From: Caulobacteraceae bacterium | GTDB taxonomy: Bacteria > Pseudomonadota > Alphaproteobacteria > Caulobacterales > Caulobacteraceae | Direction: 5' to 3' | Length of the DNA: 9,027 bases | Assembly (NCBI GenBank): GCA_947452665.1 | Contig: CANGEH010000070.1 | Location: 1-9,027, forward strand | Part shown: positions 7,192 to 9,027 of the stretch, piece after piece | How the letters are laid out: every line of letters starts with the position of its first letter | Numbering within the stretch: the first letter of the stretch is position 1 | Notes under the pieces: generated by a model | What the model saw: the letters and a program-made list of their open reading frames with translations, nothing else | Databases searched by the model: none | Told to the model about the DNA's origin: nothing | Program-made: the position numbers and the translations under genes

Positions 7192-7235
7192 CCTCCCCCT
7201 CTGGGGGAGGGGGACCACGAAGTGGTGGAGGGGGC
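7192..7235 (+). repeat. Right REP-like module
   Basis: On the plus strand: an 8-bp stem with a 3-nt loop (CCTCCCCC-TCT-GGGGGAGG, 7192-7210), a perfect 5-bp stem ACCAC-GAA-GTGGT (7214-7226), then a G-rich tail ending GGGGGC at 7235. It is the inverted counterpart of the module at 7131-7174, with the same loops and different but still paired stem bases. Confidence 0.65.
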
Positions 7236-7316
7236 TGGCATCGGCCCCAACCCGGCCGCCTTCCCCGCAAAGGCGGTAGCAGGTCAAACAGACGGTAAGA
7301 CAATCTTGCCCAAACC

Positions 7317-7344
7317 TTGCTGGGCCGACAGAAACCGCTACGAT
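7317..7344 (+). promoter_or_regulatory. Weak candidate promoter for the glycosyltransferase-like gene
   Basis: TTGCTG (7317-7322) and TACGAT (7339-7344) are separated by 16 nt and lie 29 nt before the ATG at 7374. The segment GCTACGATC around the -10 is close to the GCTANAWC consensus described for Caulobacter housekeeping promoters, but has one extra base. An independent promoter is plausible because the repeat pair separates this gene from the suf operon. Confidence 0.28.
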
Positions 7345-7373
7345 CAGACGGAGCGTAATTTGAGGACAGCAAG

Positions 7374-8300
7374 ATGGCCGCACGCACGATTGTTACTGGT
7401 GGGGACGCCGTCTATTTTCCTATGATTGAGGAGCTTTGCGCCTCGGTGCGCTATTTCCGCGATACGAGCCAAATGGGTTTGGCGGTAATCGATGGCGGCC
7501 TTGAGCCAGAGCAAAAAGCGCATCTGACCAGCCGCTATGGGGCTCAGATCCTCGATGTCGATTGGGGCTTTAAGATTGCGGACTGGCGCATTCGCGGGCG
7601 CGAGCACCTCAAGGTCCAGATTGCCCGTACCTTTCTAGATACATACCTGCCCGATACAGAGCTGATTGCTTGGATTGATGGCGATGCCTGGATACAGGAC
7701 ATGGCCCCGGTCGATATGATGTTTGATGCCGCTGCCAAGGGGCCGATGGCGATCGTCTCGCAGTCCTCGCGCAACTCAACCCATACCTTGCCACTGCGCT
7801 GGGCGGCGTTTGGCTATGCTGAGGTGCGGTCCATCCTCTACAAGAATGCGCGGCGATCTGGGGTTAAGGAGTCTGAGGCGCGCGCCATCGCCAATCAGGG
7901 CACGCTCAATACCGGGGCCTTTGTCCTGCGACAGGACGCGCCGCACTGGCAGGCCTGGCGCAGTCGCCAAGAGCGGGTGATCGGGCGGGGCAGGGTGTTT
8001 ACCTCTGACCAGTTATCGCTTGGCCTTGCGGTCTATATAGACGGCCTGCCGGTCGATCTGGCCCCTGATATTTGCAATTATATGGGCCCGCACTGGGCTT
8101 GTGATCAGGACCAGACACGGCTGATTGAGCGCTATATGCCGGGTGCGACGGTCGGGGTCGTGCATATGGCCGGATATGACACCATGCGCCGTAGCCTAGA
8201 AACCACGGCCCCGATCCGCCTGCCTGATGGCACATATACCGCCAAGTCGCTTCGCCGCCCGGCCTGGGTGAATGACCCGGCGGCAAAGCCCTTGGACTAG
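7374..8300 (+). CDS. Putative GT-A-fold glycosyltransferase (GT8-like)
   Basis: A 308-residue soluble protein without signal peptide or membrane segment. It begins with a beta-strand plus glycine-rich turn (RTIVTGGDAVYFPMIEEL), as in nucleotide-sugar-binding GT-A enzymes. At 98-106 a hydrophobic strand ends in WIDGDAWIQ, where D102 and D104 form a DxD-like motif expected to bind a metal and the sugar nucleotide. Further on are TLNTGAFVLR (177-186) and FTSDQLSLGL (209-218), both typical of acceptor and ring-binding segments in such enzymes, and VVHMAGYD (262-269), whose H264 could be the third metal ligand, like the HxxG of GT8 proteins. GAGGA at 7362-7366 lies 7 nt before the ATG. No other glycan genes are nearby, so substrate and acceptor are unknown. 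The family call rests on motifs only; it could be an uncharacterised relative with another role. Confidence 0.6.
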   Translation: MAARTIVTGGDAVYFPMIEELCASVRYFRDTSQMGLAVIDGGLEPEQKAHLTSRYGAQILDVDWGFKIADWRIRGREHLKVQIARTFLDTYLPDTELIAWIDGDAWIQDMAPVDMMFDAAAKGPMAIVSQSSRNSTHTLPLRWAAFGYAEVRSILYKNARRSGVKESEARAIANQGTLNTGAFVLRQDAPHWQAWRSRQERVIGRGRVFTSDQLSLGLAVYIDGLPVDLAPDICNYMGPHWACDQDQTRLIERYMPGATVGVVHMAGYDTMRRSLETTAPIRLPDGTYTAKSLRRPAWVNDPAAKPLD

Positions 8301-9027
8301 CTATTGGCCCTTGAACTGGGCGACGCGCTTTTGCAAAAAGGCGCTAACGCCTTCGATAAAGTCCGCCGACTTACCCGCCTTGCGCTGCGCCTTGCGTTCG
8401 GCGGTCAGTTGCGCGTCCCAGTCGGCATCCAGGCTTTCCCAGATCAGCTTGCGGATCATGCCCAGCGCCATGGGACCAGCCGCCAATTCCTTGGCAATGG
8501 TCATGGCCGTGGGCATTAGGTCAGCATCGGGCACGCAGCGATTGATCAGGCCCCATTCCAGCGCCGTCTTGGCGGGAATCTTGTCGCCGAGCAGGGCCAT
8601 TTCCATGGCGCGGGCCTTGCCGATCATGCGCGGCAGCAAATAGGTCGAGCCACCATCGGGCACTAGGCCAATGCGGCGGAAGGCTTGCAGGAAATAGCTG
8701 CTTTCGGCGGCCACTACGATGTCGCCCAGCAGGGCCATGGAACAGCCAACCCCAGCGGCGGCACCATTGACAGCCGTAATGATCGGCATGGGGAAGTCGC
8801 GCATGATCGCGACCAGGGGATTATAATGGGTCTCCAGCGCCCGGCCCGCATCGGGTTTGCCATCGGCCTCAACCTCACGGCCCGCAGCGCCGCCACCGGA
8901 CAGGTTAGCGCCAGAGCAAAAGCCGCGACCCTCGCCGGTCAGGATAACGGCGCGGGCGGCAATCGCACCTAGGGCGACGCGGTTAAAGGCATCGGCCAGT
9001 TCTGTTGCCGTATCCATACCGGCTGCA
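8301..9027 (-). CDS. PaaG-like enoyl-CoA hydratase/isomerase, 5' end cut by window
   Basis: Crotonase-superfamily enzyme acting on an acyl-CoA. The frame is open to the window edge; an ATG at 9017 exists but the residues before it (AAG) also read as protein, and relative to relatives about 20-30 N-terminal residues are missing, so the gene is partial. Numbered from that ATG: the oxyanion-hole segments are GRGFCSGANL (30-39) and NGAAAGVGCSM (84-94). The C-terminal GKSADFIEGVSAFLQKR closely follows E. coli PaaG. Both catalytic Glu positions of classical hydratase appear changed (S93 and F113), while D121 in GLVPDGGS matches the Asp of PaaG. This points to an isomerase or broader hydratase role, for example 1,2-epoxyphenylacetyl-CoA isomerase-like, rather than ordinary crotonase. 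No other paa genes are in view, so the substrate is open. Its stop abuts the stop of the convergent gene at 8300. Confidence 0.85.
   Translation of the reverse strand, partial: AAGMDTATELADAFNRVALGAIAARAVILTGEGRGFCSGANLSGGGAAGREVEADGKPDAGRALETHYNPLVAIMRDFPMPIITAVNGAAAGVGCSMALLGDIVVAAESSYFLQAFRRIGLVPDGGSTYLLPRMIGKARAMEMALLGDKIPAKTALEWGLINRCVPDADLMPTAMTIAKELAAGPMALGMIRKLIWESLDADWDAQLTAERKAQRKAGKSADFIEGVSAFLQKRVAQFKGQ

Larger units (their letters stand above)
7091..7276. repeat. Inverted pair of GC-rich REP-like modules with outer hairpins
   Basis: Nearly the whole gap after sufA is a chain of hairpins. A core pair of inverted modules (7131-7174 and 7192-7235) is separated by 17 nt. Both sides carry a further TTCCCCGC (7261-7268), seen as GCGGGGAA at 7108-7115. 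Outer hairpins are CCCC/GGGG (7099-7102 and 7110-7113) and CCGCCTT/AAGGCGG (7256-7262 and 7270-7276, 7-nt loop). The symmetry suggests one REPIN/BIME-like unit rather than chance palindromes. From memory, similar GC-rich hairpin repeats are scattered in Caulobacterales genomes, but I cannot count copies here. No open frame in this stretch looks like a real gene. Confidence 0.65.

Noticed and set aside
7131..7276. CRISPR array or riboswitch as an explanation of the repeated hairpins.
   Set aside because: There are only two modules, inverted rather than direct, with no regular spacers, and they lie after sufA rather than as a conserved leader of a metabolic gene.
7060..7425. Plus-strand open frame across the hairpin repeats.
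   Set aside because: It overlaps the end of sufA and the start of the next gene, and its translation is mostly Pro/Gly-rich repeat sequence with no ribosome binding site.

Overview
The window comes from an alphaproteobacterium. The gene order (Rrf2 regulator, group I cysteine desulfurase, sufB, sufC, sufD, sufS, sufT, sufA), the GC-rich coding sequence and a paired GC-rich hairpin repeat after the operon all fit that class. The Caulobacterales or a nearby order is my best guess, from family resemblance only. No plasmid, phage, insertion sequence or CRISPR signal is visible.

Positions 1-160 are a leader with no supportable gene. Positions 161-7091 hold a complete, co-directional SUF iron-sulfur cluster assembly operon of eight genes. 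The IscR/Rrf2-type regulator has three Cys and one His in the expected cluster-ligand positions. An IscS/NifS-like cysteine desulfurase starts at a GTG 11 nt after it. Then come the scaffold SufB, the ATPase SufC (the only gene after a 56-nt gap), the scaffold partner SufD (ATGA overlap with sufC), the second desulfurase SufS (11-nt overlap with sufD), the DUF59/MIP18 protein SufT and the A-type carrier SufA. Together they would take sulfur from cysteine, build clusters on SufBCD, and pass them to apo-proteins through SufA with help from SufT, while IscR senses cluster supply. No sulfur-transfer partner (SufE or SufU) and no IscU lies in the window.

Positions 7092-7373 are intergenic. They are dominated by two inverted copies of one GC-rich module (7131-7174 and 7192-7235), each made of two small hairpins and a G-rich tail, with further hairpins outside. 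This resembles a REP pair (REPIN/BIME-like) and probably also ends suf transcription. A weak promoter-like sequence precedes the next gene.

Positions 7374-8300 encode a stand-alone protein that looks like a small GT-A glycosyltransferase with a DGD motif. Positions 8301-9027 on the minus strand carry the 3' part of a PaaG-like enoyl-CoA hydratase/isomerase that runs off the window. These two convergent genes end on adjacent bases with no space between them.

The window is mostly a well-known housekeeping operon. I see no convincing new system. The repeat pair, the two desulfurases, the zero-gap convergent ends and the orphan glycosyltransferase are the points most worth checking.
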